Below, piece after piece: positions 23,025 through 31,040 of a stretch of DNA of 64,000 nt (position 1 is its first letter; every line of letters starts with the position of its first letter). A program made the position numbers and the translations under genes. This DNA is from Chitinophaga fulva (lineage in GTDB: Bacteria; Bacteroidota; Bacteroidia; Chitinophagales; Chitinophagaceae), in contig NZ_JABBGC010000002.1 of the NCBI RefSeq assembly GCF_012927205.1, positions 1,116,001 through 1,180,000 on the forward strand, written 5' to 3'. The notes under the pieces were generated by a model. The model was not told where the DNA came from and ran no database searches. It worked only from the letters and a program-made list of their open reading frames with translations.

Positions 23025-23822
23025 CTAAATAGCCAAATATACCGGCCCCTGCAACCGGCCATCCATCCGGAACGTGACGAAGCCTCCTACCGGGAGTGCC
23101 TGCCATCGCTTCCGCTGGCGCCGTATATCTATTGTTACTGGCAGCTGACCTCACACCCGTCACTGTCACAGCCTTTTGTGTACCGCGTGGTGGCCGATGG
23201 CTGCATAGACCTTTTCTTTCACACCTGCCAACCACAGGATGTGTATGTCATGGGCTTTTCAACGACATACACCGAATTCCCGCTGGACAATCCTTTCAAC
23301 TACATCGGTATACGTTTTATGCCGGCAGCGTTTCCCTTGCTGTTTGGGGTGAGTGCCGCCGCGCTGACCAACCGTTTTGAACACCTGGGCGATGTAGTGC
23401 CGGCACTGGCCGCAGGACTGACACAACAGGCGGCCGGTCTCCACAGCCTGCAGGAACTGCAACCGCTGCTCAATCATTATTTTGAAAAAATACTCGCCAA
23501 TCACACCGTGGATGCAGACAACCGGCTGGTACAGGCACTGGACCTGATTTTGCGCACCGGTGGCAATATCCGGCTGGAAACGGAGCTCCATAGCGGCGTT
23601 AGTCCACGGCATCTCAGGCGGCTGTTTGATTTTTATATCGGGGAATCGCCGAAAACTTTCAGTAAAGTGGTACGCTTTCAGCAGCTGTTGCACAACACCC
23701 CTACAGCCGATAGCCTGCGGGCCAACAAAATGTTTTATGATACCGGTTACTACGATCAGGCACATTTTATCAAAGAGTTCAAAACCATGTACGGCCTCCC
23801 TCCCACCGTGGCATTGCGCTGA
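22935..23822 (+). CDS. AraC-family transcriptional regulator
   Basis: The 295-residue frame ends in an AraC helix-turn-helix pair (HSGVSPRHLRRLFDFYIG, YYDQAHFIKEFKTMYGLPP). The family-like N-terminal domain begins near YRPLQPAIHPERDEASYREC, similar to DUF6597. Residues before that are encoded by the foldback repeat, and no ATG lies at the expected domain start (the codon there is ATA at about 23038). The ATG at 22935 is the best in-frame candidate but lies inside the repeat, so the repeat may have displaced the native start. Confidence is good for the gene, low for the start. Confidence 0.8.
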   Translation: MCNIMLIFALQITKSKNSKIRKSNNQIKKYLNSQIYRPLQPAIHPERDEASYRECLPSLPLAPYIYCYWQLTSHPSLSQPFVYRVVADGCIDLFFHTCQPQDVYVMGFSTTYTEFPLDNPFNYIGIRFMPAAFPLLFGVSAAALTNRFEHLGDVVPALAAGLTQQAAGLHSLQELQPLLNHYFEKILANHTVDADNRLVQALDLILRTGGNIRLETELHSGVSPRHLRRLFDFYIGESPKTFSKVVRFQQLLHNTPTADSLRANKMFYDTGYYDQAHFIKEFKTMYGLPPTVALR

Positions 23823-23893
23823 GTTTGTCCGTTTTTTACAATACCGTCCCGGTAAATTCTTTCACCTTTGTGTCATCATTAAAAAAGTACAGA

Positions 23894-24286
23894 ATGAAAA
23901 TGAATGCCGGTGTTATCACCCATAAAATAAAAGAGAGCAAAGATTTCTATACCGGGGTACTCGGTTTCGGAGTAGCATTTGAAAATGAATTTTATCTGCT
24001 GTTACATACGCCGGGCCATGAAGCAGAGATCAGTTTCCTGCTGCCGGAACATGTCAGCCAGCAACCGCTTTTCCAGCCTGCCTTTCAGGGAAAGGGCATG
24101 TACCTGACGATAGAAGTGGAAGATGTGAGAAGTATCTATGCGGCCATAAAGGCCAAAGGTGTTCCCATTGAAATAGATCTGCGGCAGGAACCCTGGGGTG
24201 ATCATCATTTTGCTATTACTGATCCGAATGGCGTAGGCATCGATATTGTGCAGTATGCGGCGCCAGACACCACGCCGGACAACTGA
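23894..24286 (+). CDS. VOC-superfamily (glyoxalase/bleomycin-resistance fold) protein
   Basis: This 130-residue protein has one beta-alpha-beta-beta-beta unit pair: HKIKESKDFYTGVLGFGVAFENEFYLLL, MYLTIEVEDVRSIYAAIKAKG and HHFAITDPNGVGIDIVQY. The GDHHF His and a terminal acidic residue could bind metal. It may be an antibiotic-binding or dioxygenase-like protein; activity is unknown. ATG 23894 fits the family, and sequence 5' of it is not conserved. It follows the AraC gene by 71 bases and may be its target. Confidence 0.85.
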   Translation: MKMNAGVITHKIKESKDFYTGVLGFGVAFENEFYLLLHTPGHEAEISFLLPEHVSQQPLFQPAFQGKGMYLTIEVEDVRSIYAAIKAKGVPIEIDLRQEPWGDHHFAITDPNGVGIDIVQYAAPDTTPDN

Positions 24287-24369
24287 ATAACATTCCTGGT
24301 CCGTCTGGCAGGATTATGACCTGTTTCATTTTGTCGTTTTTTTCCAAAGTTGGAGGCTTGCGTGGCAGT

Positions 24370-24377
24370 TACCTTTG
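24370..24377 (+). promoter_or_regulatory. -7 element (TACCTTTG)
   Basis: Exact TAnnTTTG with a TTG at 24350-24352 (17-base spacer). It lies 12 bases before the ATG at 24390, implying a very short leader. Confidence 0.55.
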
Positions 24378-24389
24378 TATCAAAAGATC

Positions 24390-24881
24390 ATGAAAAAGAG
24401 ATGGCATATGGGCTTTGGCCTCCTGCTGCTGCTTTTCTTTCAAACAAAAGCACAAACCGTAAAACCGACAACAATGGCATTACCCGCACAAACATTAAGC
24501 ATCACGGTACTCCGTCCGGCAGACGACGTATATGCGTACCTGTCAGCACCAGCCAACTTCGCTATCTGGGCAGAGGGCTTCGGCTCTCAGCTGGCGCCCA
24601 CGGACACTCCCGGCACCTGGCATTTCAAAATGGCCAATGGCAACAATGCCACGGCTAAGTTCACGCCACCCAATCCATTCCGTATCGTTGATCACTACGT
24701 ATATCCCGGCAACGGGCAGGAAGTATTTGTCCCTATGCGCGTAGTGGCCAACGGAGCAGGCAGTGAGGTGCTGTTCACCCTGTTCAGGCAGCCGGACATG
24801 ACCAATGAGATGCTGGCGAAAGACAAAGCAGCGGTGTTAAAAGACCTCGGTAACTTAAAAAAGGTACTCGAACAACGATAA
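24390..24881 (+). CDS. Exported SRPBCC-domain protein
   Basis: The 163-residue protein has a signal peptide (MKKRWHMGFGLLLLLFFQTKAQ) followed by a START/SRPBCC lipid-binding fold: SITVLRPADDVYAYLSAPANF, WAEGFGSQLAP and VFVPMRVVANGAGSEVLFTLF. SRPBCC proteins bind hydrophobic ligands in a helix-grip cavity and are usually cytosolic. An exported one is less common. It is a single gene with its own promoter and a strong hairpin behind it. Confidence 0.75.
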   Translation: MKKRWHMGFGLLLLLFFQTKAQTVKPTTMALPAQTLSITVLRPADDVYAYLSAPANFAIWAEGFGSQLAPTDTPGTWHFKMANGNNATAKFTPPNPFRIVDHYVYPGNGQEVFVPMRVVANGAGSEVLFTLFRQPDMTNEMLAKDKAAVLKDLGNLKKVLEQR

Positions 24882-24890
24882 CCGGGCTTT

Positions 24891-24936
24891 AACGTGTCAG
24901 CTCCGGAGAAACGGGCTTCCCCGGAGCTGACATGTT
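24891..24936. terminator. Bidirectional hairpin
   Basis: TGTCAGCTCCGG / CCGGAGCTGACA is perfect and extends to 16 bp with a wobble. It lies between converging genes ending at 24881 and 24935. There is no long T run. Confidence 0.65.
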
Positions 24937-25486
24937 ACAAGTCATATGTCATATAAAAAGCCACTTCTCCCGCGCACCACACCGGATCATAGAGTTTCAG
25001 ATGAACGCCCGAAATGCGGAATCCCTGCTTTTTATAAAAACTCACCGCGGCCACATTGGTGTTCTGCGTCTCCAGCTCCAGTAACCGCACCTTCAGTTGT
25101 TTTGCATGCGCGATCAGCGTATCCATCAGCAATGCTCCGGTGCCCTTCCGTCTTTCTGCCGCCGCCACTGTCAGTTGTGAAATATACAAGGTGTTGTTCC
25201 ACTCCCGCCTCTCCCCGATGATAATCCCTGTTAACCGGCCCTGTTCATAGGCTGCAAAAGAGTGCCCCTGCAGCATGACTTCATTCAGTTCTGCCAGTTC
25301 TGTTTCACTCGTGTGCCAGGTTTTTTGTTTAGGCGATGCCAGCGTTTCCAGGCGGAAGGCAAAGACCGTCTCCTGTTGGTCCGGCTGCTGTACCGGCACC
25401 CAGGCCTGTGTGGAGGTATAGCCGTTATGGCCCATCTGTAATATATCCATGGCCGTTAGGCCACTGAGCGGTGATATTATTGCCAT
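24935..25486 (-). CDS. GNAT-family N-acetyltransferase
   Basis: This is a 183-residue acetyltransferase. The acetyl-CoA-binding motif A is ISQLTVAAAERRKGTGALLMD, and the C-terminal part is VSFYKKQGFRISGVHLKLYDP. The pattern resembles streptothricin-acetyltransferase-like GNATs, but the substrate is not certain. The start is ATG 25486; upstream codons lack family similarity. It is divergent from a TPR gene across an 18-bp palindrome. Confidence 0.85.
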   Translation of the reverse strand: MAIISPLSGLTAMDILQMGHNGYTSTQAWVPVQQPDQQETVFAFRLETLASPKQKTWHTSETELAELNEVMLQGHSFAAYEQGRLTGIIIGERREWNNTLYISQLTVAAAERRKGTGALLMDTLIAHAKQLKVRLLELETQNTNVAAVSFYKKQGFRISGVHLKLYDPVWCAGEVAFYMTYDL

Positions 25487-25528
25487 AAGAATGGTCCCCG
25501 TTTTTCCCGAAATTAACAAAACTATATT

Positions 25529-25546
25529 TTTAGTTTTAAAACTAAA
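25529..25546. promoter_or_regulatory. 18-bp perfect palindrome with an extra half-site
   Basis: TTTAGTTTTAAAACTAAA is self-complementary; a further half-site TTAGTTTTA starts at 25550. It is centred between divergent start codons (25486 and 25575). It is probably the operator or promoter core for the divergent pair (inference). Confidence 0.5.
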
Positions 25547-25574
25547 TACTTAGTTTTATGTAAATACTTTCACT

Positions 25575-26723
25575 ATGCGAAACTTTATCGGGGCCATTGG
25601 ATTGTTATGTTTGTCCGGTACTGTCCGGGCACAGGGCATAGACAGGAACAGGGTCATGGAATACCTGCAGGACCAACAATACGAGGAAGCCATCGCTTAT
25701 TTGCAGCCTAAAGTGAACACAAGCGAGCCAAAGGAAATGGCCCTGTTGGGCTACACCTATTACCAGGGCGGGAAGCTGTCTGATGCCGCAGACACGTATG
25801 AAAAGGTACTGGCACTGGACAGCACACTGATACCGGCCCTGCAATACCTGGCTACTATCCGTTCGCAGCAGGAGCGTTATCCGGACGCAATGACGCTTTA
25901 CCAGCGCATCGCACAGCTGAAACCCACCAGCGCCACAGCCTGGAAACAACTCAGTTTCGCCGCTTTCATCGCACAGCAACCGGATTCTGGTTTCGTGTGG
26001 CTGCAGCAGGCCTACCAGCTCAATCCCGCTGATGCCCGCGTGGTATCCCGTAACGCAGAAGAATGGATGGACCGGAAAGCCTATCCCCGCGCAGACTCCA
26101 TCACCCGCGTATTCCTGGCAAAAGACTCCACGGTATCTACCGTACTGATGACAGCCGCGAAAACAACCTACCTGGTAAAAGACTATAAACGTACTATCAG
26201 CATCGGGGAACAACTGCAACGGCTCAACGTAGTGGGGCCTAATACTTTCATCTATGTTATGGCCGCCAACTACAACCTGAAAAAATACCAGGCCTGCATC
26301 GATATCTACCAATACCTGTCGGAGCGCAATGCTGCATCGGAGAGCGTTACGTACTACACTGCGCTGGCATATACCGCACTGCGGCAGTACAAGGAAAGCA
26401 ACGAACTGCTGCTGCGTTGTATAGATATGGCCAAATCGTCCAGCCTGGAAGGTTACTACAATAGCATGGCCACTAACTACGAAAGCCTGCGGCAATTCAA
26501 ACCTGCATTGGCCAGCCTCGACACATCGTGGTACCTGTCACGCAAGCCGCTACGGCAATACAGCATGGGCCGGATATACGAAACCGGGCTTCATAACGAC
26601 AATACAGCGATGAAATACTACAAACGCTTTATGCAGTTATACAAGCCCGATTCACCCGAAGACGAGGCAGTAATATATCAGTATCTGAGATCCAGAATTA
26701 AAACTCAGGGATACAACAAATAA
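25575..26723 (+). CDS. Secreted TPR-repeat protein
   Basis: The 382-residue protein has a signal peptide (MRNFIGAIGLLCLSGTVRAQ) and TPR units through most of its length, for example ALLGYTYYQGGKLSDAADTYEKVL, ALQYLATIRSQQERYPDAMTLY and VTYYTALAYTALRQYKESNELL. It is probably a periplasmic scaffold. Its 3' end overlaps the convergent NamZ gene by 19 bases. Confidence 0.82.
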   Translation: MRNFIGAIGLLCLSGTVRAQGIDRNRVMEYLQDQQYEEAIAYLQPKVNTSEPKEMALLGYTYYQGGKLSDAADTYEKVLALDSTLIPALQYLATIRSQQERYPDAMTLYQRIAQLKPTSATAWKQLSFAAFIAQQPDSGFVWLQQAYQLNPADARVVSRNAEEWMDRKAYPRADSITRVFLAKDSTVSTVLMTAAKTTYLVKDYKRTISIGEQLQRLNVVGPNTFIYVMAANYNLKKYQACIDIYQYLSERNAASESVTYYTALAYTALRQYKESNELLLRCIDMAKSSSLEGYYNSMATNYESLRQFKPALASLDTSWYLSRKPLRQYSMGRIYETGLHNDNTAMKYYKRFMQLYKPDSPEDEAVIYQYLRSRIKTQGYNK

Positions 26724-27901
26724 CGGAGACGCATCTTTTTATAGTTGCTGAGCCCTGGCTCCCAGCTCTGCCGGATGTCCGCTTCACTTTTACCATCAAT
26801 GATCTGCTGACGGAAAGCCGTAGTGCCGGCCAGTTTATCGATGCTACCCATCTGTTTGCTGTAAGACTGATCAAAAAATCTGGCCTTATCAGGATAAGCT
26901 TTATACAACTCCATCATCCAGCTGAGATTGATCCTGCCCGCCTTACGCAAAGGCGCCGTATCGAACTTGCGCAGGTCCAGCCCATAGCAGGCCTGTCCCA
27001 TATGCAAAGGCGATTCAGACTTACCGGAAATGCTTTCCGGCGTAAAGGAAAATTCATATTGTCCTTTCAGCGCCGGGCTTCCCAGTACAGTGAAAGGCAT
27101 GTAAGTGCCTCTACCCTGGCTGATAATCGTTCCTTCAAATAAACAGAGGGAAGGATACAGCAATATGGACTGCTGTGTATTCAGGTTGGGGGAAGGGCTT
27201 ACGGGCAACGTATAGTCCATACCGTGCCTGTAATTTTTTACCCGGATGATCTTAAGTTTGCAGCGTTGCTTATTTTTCAGCCAGCCTTCCCCATTCACCA
27301 TCTGCGCAAATTCACCGACAGTCAGGCCATGAGTAATGGGTATGGGAAACTGACCGATACCGGATTTCAGCTTCATGTCCAGTATAGGGCCGTCTACATA
27401 GTCGTTCGGATTGGGACGGTCCAGTATGATCAGCTCTTTTCCTGCTGCTGCGCAGGCATCCATGATATCGCGCAACGTGTTGATGTTGGTGTAAAAACGG
27501 CAACCAACGTCCTGTATATCGAAGATCATCACGTCGATAGCGTCCATATCCTGCTGTGGCGGCATTTTGCGGGCGCCATACAGGGAAACGACAGGAATAC
27601 CAGTAGCGGAATCAACTTCATCAGCCACATGAGCACCATTACTGGCATTGCCCCGGAAGCCATGCTCCGGGCCAAAAATACGGGTGATCTTCACCCCCAG
27701 TTTCAACAGGCTGTCTACCAGCATATGCCGGCCAATTACAGCAGTTGGATTGACCACCATCCCGACTTTCTTACCTTTCAGATAAGGCACATACAGGCTG
27801 GTTTGTTCTGCACCGGTAACAATCGGCTTCGGTGGTGCGGCATAAGCTGCCAGCCCACCCGTCAATAACAACAAAAGAAATACGCGGAATACAAATTGCA
27901 T
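26705..27901 (-). CDS. namZ: Exo-beta-N-acetylmuramidase NamZ (DUF1343)
   Basis: This is a 398-residue exported enzyme with a signal peptide (MQFVFRVFLLLLLTGGLAAYA). DUF1343 blocks are clear: GKKVGMVVNPTAVIG, TRIFGPEHGFRG, MIFDIQDVGCRFYTNINTL, ILDRPNPN and SPNLNTQQSILLYPSLCLFEGT, which continues to ISQGRGT. Characterised members (family GH171) release terminal MurNAc from peptidoglycan fragments, which suggests cell-wall recycling. The length is standard. A lipase gene lies upstream on the same strand, separated by a terminator. Confidence 0.9.
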   Translation of the reverse strand: MQFVFRVFLLLLLTGGLAAYAAPPKPIVTGAEQTSLYVPYLKGKKVGMVVNPTAVIGRHMLVDSLLKLGVKITRIFGPEHGFRGNASNGAHVADEVDSATGIPVVSLYGARKMPPQQDMDAIDVMIFDIQDVGCRFYTNINTLRDIMDACAAAGKELIILDRPNPNDYVDGPILDMKLKSGIGQFPIPITHGLTVGEFAQMVNGEGWLKNKQRCKLKIIRVKNYRHGMDYTLPVSPSPNLNTQQSILLYPSLCLFEGTIISQGRGTYMPFTVLGSPALKGQYEFSFTPESISGKSESPLHMGQACYGLDLRKFDTAPLRKAGRINLSWMMELYKAYPDKARFFDQSYSKQMGSIDKLAGTTAFRQQIIDGKSEADIRQSWEPGLSNYKKMRLRYLLYP

Positions 27902-27913
27902 AAGCTAAAAGAT

Positions 27914-27951
27914 GGATATACCGGTAAATATAAAAATTAACCGGTATATCC
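27914..27951 (-). terminator. Terminator of the lipase gene
   Basis: Perfect 12-bp arms GGATATACCGGT / ACCGGTATATCC with a 14-base A+T loop. On the minus strand it is followed by ATCTTTTAG. It lies directly after the lipase stop. Confidence 0.7.
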
Positions 27952-27957
27952 TGTATA

Positions 27958-28968
27958 TCAAAGCGACACCATACTACTGCGGGCCAGCAGTGCGGCATCC
28001 ACTTCAACGCCCAGATAGCCGGAATATTTCGCCAGCGCATGCTGTGCCCCCATCTGATAGAAATAGTCTGTCAGCGTATTCCGCCGGTACCGTGGGTCGA
28101 GATTTGAGTTAAACAGTACATAATGCAGTGCTTGTTGCATATAACCAAACCCATATAATAGTCCGGTCAGCAACAGGTAACCATCGCGGAGGCTCATCTG
28201 GTAACCATCATAAATAATCATGATGCCTTCTGATGAAGGAGACGGAACATACAGCAATGAAGCCATGATCATGGTAGACACCACAGGAAATTTGGGAATC
28301 ACATCGTTTACATTTTCATAGTGCCAGGCATTGGGCACCTTATTGTCCAGGTCAGTGGCAAAGGTAGTATCTCCTGCTGCCGGTGCAGCGAAGGTGAACA
28401 GGTAAGTACCATCATAACGAATGCCCTCCCGCTGAAGGGCGGTCACAAAATAGGAGGAATAAACATTGGCAATGTTACCACCCAGGCTATGCCCGGTAAT
28501 GATCACTTTTTTGTTTTGCGATACAACTTGTGTCTTCAGAAAATTATAGATGCCGGAAGAACCGACGCGGAGCCTGTCTTTCATGCTGGCCACATTGTTA
28601 AACGCCCTGTTGGCACCGGCGCTGATGCTGGCAGTACCATAAGTGGTATAATGCCAGGTGGCCAGGGAGATCACGTCCAGGTCTTCCATAATCCAGTTAG
28701 CAAAGGCATCCCAGTCCTTAAAGATGTCGGTGGGTGGCAGCGAGCCTCTGAAAGCCAGTCCATAAAACTCTCCGGTAGGGTCTGCGGCAATAAACCCAAA
28801 ATTACCATCTACGGTTTCGTAGCCTTCCCAGACCAGGCTCCAGCCAGGCAGATGTTTGTCCAGATCGGCTTTGACATGTGTACTGTAGGCAATAGCGGAT
28901 AATAACACAGCGGTTTTAGCATGTGCAGGCACAGCGCCCACTGCTGAAATAGTTTCTTGTAATTCCAT
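27958..28968 (-). CDS. Class 3 lipase-like alpha/beta hydrolase
   Basis: The 336-residue protein has the nucleophile elbow VIITGHSLGGNIANVY (Ser161). LAFRGSLPPTDIFKDW is the lipase_3 oxyanion region, YLFTFAAPAAGD precedes the acid, and NDVIPKFP supplies a candidate Asp and its neighbours. No signal peptide is visible, so it may be cytosolic or exported by another route. The C-terminal third (QQALHYVLFNSNLDPRYRRNTL) may carry the catalytic His. The substrate is unknown. Confidence 0.8.
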   Translation of the reverse strand: MELQETISAVGAVPAHAKTAVLLSAIAYSTHVKADLDKHLPGWSLVWEGYETVDGNFGFIAADPTGEFYGLAFRGSLPPTDIFKDWDAFANWIMEDLDVISLATWHYTTYGTASISAGANRAFNNVASMKDRLRVGSSGIYNFLKTQVVSQNKKVIITGHSLGGNIANVYSSYFVTALQREGIRYDGTYLFTFAAPAAGDTTFATDLDNKVPNAWHYENVNDVIPKFPVVSTMIMASLLYVPSPSSEGIMIIYDGYQMSLRDGYLLLTGLLYGFGYMQQALHYVLFNSNLDPRYRRNTLTDYFYQMGAQHALAKYSGYLGVEVDAALLARSSMVSL

Positions 28969-29050
28969 GCGGTTTCGGGGGTTTGAGGTAAAACAATTGC
29001 GGAGAGCGAATAATAGATGGGGTCGTAAAATTTGTGGATTTTTTGATGTG

Positions 29051-29098
29051 TGATTTTTTGATTTGATGTAGCCTGGGCTTATTTCAAATCAAAAAATC
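29051..29098. repeat. Foldback repeat, 13-bp arms
   Basis: GATTTTTTGATTT (29052-29064) pairs perfectly with AAATCAAAAAATC (29086-29098). An extra partial copy of the arm precedes it at about 29038-29046. It is related to the arms at 22840-23024. Confidence 0.75.
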
Positions 29099-29144
29099 GT
29101 CAATTAAGAAATTTCTGAATAGCCGTTGTCCTTCTCCGTTCTCT

Positions 29145-29233
29145 AATTTACAGATTTTTGACGTACGATTTTTTGATTTAGCGCAGTGAAGATCACTTTC
29201 ATTCAAAAAATCGTAAATTAAAAAATCTGTAAT
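29145..29233. repeat. Foldback repeat with longer arms
   Basis: The left arm (about 29148-29174, ACAGATTTTT...TACGATTTTTTG) pairs with the right arm (about 29205-29231) with a few mismatches. The centre carries GTGAAGATCAC, recalling CGAAGATCA in the element at 22.9 kb. It ends 10 bases before the ATG at 29244. Confidence 0.75.
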
Positions 29234-29243
29234 AGATAAACAT

Positions 29244-29879
29244 ATGAAATGGATACTTGTTCCTTTGTTTTGGCTGTTGTATAACAGCACCCATGGCCAA
29301 CCCCGGCCAACGGACTACCGTATGAACTTTCAGCAAGACTCCGCCCTCCGCAAATGGACTGGCAGCATCCCAGGCTTCACACTGGATGCCTTCGTTTACA
29401 CTGAGGCCAGTAATTTCGATCAATTCACACCAGATACGCTCTCCCACAAAGACGCCACCACCTACTTCAACACCTACGGTAAGCTCCTCAATTTTTCGCC
29501 CGATAAAAAACAATGGCTCGACTTTTACAGCTATCAGGTAGCATTGGAGAAGGCGCCCAAGGGCCGCTACCGTGCCTACATCGAAGTAGACCAGGCGCTG
29601 CTGCTCGGCAACACCGCCGCCAGCACACGCAGACGCATTGCCTTTATGGGTGCTTCTTCCTGGATAGAGGAAACACTGTGGCTGGATAACCATACATTTA
29701 TAGCTGTTGGGGTGACGGACGTCACTAAAGGACTTCAACCATTTATTTATATGGGAGACACCCATACCCGGAAACTATACCATTACCGGCCATCAAATGA
29801 GCGCTACAATCGCGACCGTAACCGCAAATATGTTTCCTGGCAATGGGCTAAGATGGCATCCAGGATTATCGAGGAGTAA
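29244..29879 (+). CDS. Secreted hypothetical protein
   Basis: The 211-residue protein has a signal peptide (MKWILVPLFWLLYNSTHG). The mature part is rich in aromatic residues with beta-strand character (RYRAYIEVDQALLLG, WIEETLWLDNHTFIAVGVTD). No family is recognised. The promoter must lie in or before the foldback repeat that ends just upstream. It converges on the membrane AraC gene with a 3-base gap. Confidence 0.65.
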   Translation: MKWILVPLFWLLYNSTHGQPRPTDYRMNFQQDSALRKWTGSIPGFTLDAFVYTEASNFDQFTPDTLSHKDATTYFNTYGKLLNFSPDKKQWLDFYSYQVALEKAPKGRYRAYIEVDQALLLGNTAASTRRRIAFMGASSWIEETLWLDNHTFIAVGVTDVTKGLQPFIYMGDTHTRKLYHYRPSNERYNRDRNRKYVSWQWAKMASRIIEE

Positions 29880-29882
29880 TGT

Positions 29883-31007
29883 TCAGGAAGCCTCTATGGC
29901 CTGTTTGCGGTATTCTGTAGGAGAAAGGCCTGTCAACTGCCGGAATACCCGTTGAAAAGTGGCCAGGGAACTGAAGCCACAATCATTCGCCACACCGGCG
30001 ATCGTCAGCGCCGAGGATGCGGGCAACAAAATCGCTACCTTAAATGCTTCCACCCGGTAGCTGTTGATATACTCGTTCAGATTTTTTTGCAGACATTGGT
30101 TCAATACCGCTGATATCGTTTTGGCAGGCAAACCGGTATGTTCAGATAAACTTGCCAGGTTCAATGACGGATCGAGAAACAACCGGTCTTCTTCCATCGC
30201 TTTCCTCAACAACGCCAGCGCCGGTTGACTGACCGCTTCGTCTGGCGCCACATTCTTTTTTGCTGCCACCACTTCCTGGTACGAAAGCATAAAGCCCTGT
30301 ATCCCCAACCAGTAAATCATCACCGCCATCGGCACATATACCGGGTACCAGTCAAATGTGTTCAACATAAAATCAGTATACCGGGGAATAACATAAGGTA
30401 TCAGGTATAACAACCACACCGCCTGAAACACCAGCATTACCCGGGGAAACCGGTGCAACAACCGGTAACGCGGTTGCTCCACAGCCGTAACTGTATTCAG
30501 GTAGCGGACAGACAGCCACAAATAAGTGGTGAGGGATATCCAGCGGGGAATATCCGCATATACATTATAATGATCGATGAAGGCTCCCACCTTCATGCCG
30601 GCGCTGCCAGGCACCCATCCGGCCAGCGCAGCGATAACAAAACCATAAGCCACCAATACCGGTACGAGATCAATGATCACGGGAAAAAAGTGTAGCCGTG
30701 ACTGTTTGGTAAGCCGGAAACCGGCATTCAGGGAGGCTTGTACATAAAACCAGATCAACGGCCCCACCAGCATGACCAGCATCCACGGCAACAGATCAGC
30801 CACAAACCGGATAATATCTGAATGAAACCAATCGAGGTAATTACCATACAGCCGGAAGGAAGCCAGGGCTAATACCAGCAATACCGCTGCCAACAACCGG
30901 TTGGGCAGCTTGTTCTTTTTCATGATCATCAACAACACACCCGCCACCAGTCCCTGCACCGCCCCCAACAGGATCACCATCCGGAAAAAATCTGCTACAT
31001 GCGCCAT
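29883..31007 (-). CDS. Membrane-anchored AraC-family regulator
   Basis: The 374-residue protein has about seven hydrophobic segments (residues 10-245) followed by a cytoplasmic AraC DNA-binding domain (LNLASLSEHTGLPAKTISAVL, and GVANDCGFSSLATFQRVFRQLTG at the end). This architecture is common in Bacteroidota and couples a membrane-sensed signal to transcription. The ligand and targets are unknown. It lies 33 bases downstream of the MocR gene on the same strand. Confidence 0.9.
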   Translation of the reverse strand: MAHVADFFRMVILLGAVQGLVAGVLLMIMKKNKLPNRLLAAVLLVLALASFRLYGNYLDWFHSDIIRFVADLLPWMLVMLVGPLIWFYVQASLNAGFRLTKQSRLHFFPVIIDLVPVLVAYGFVIAALAGWVPGSAGMKVGAFIDHYNVYADIPRWISLTTYLWLSVRYLNTVTAVEQPRYRLLHRFPRVMLVFQAVWLLYLIPYVIPRYTDFMLNTFDWYPVYVPMAVMIYWLGIQGFMLSYQEVVAAKKNVAPDEAVSQPALALLRKAMEEDRLFLDPSLNLASLSEHTGLPAKTISAVLNQCLQKNLNEYINSYRVEAFKVAILLPASSALTIAGVANDCGFSSLATFQRVFRQLTGLSPTEYRKQAIEAS

Positions 31008-31040
31008 GCGATAATTTTGATCACGTTAAAACTACAAACA

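Noticed and set aside
25605-26495. Minus-strand frame of nearly 300 residues
   Set aside because: Antisense of the TPR gene; no signal, domain or start context.
22840-29233. CRISPR array
   Set aside because: The repeats are inverted foldback units at irregular spacing without unique spacers of constant length, and no cas genes are present.
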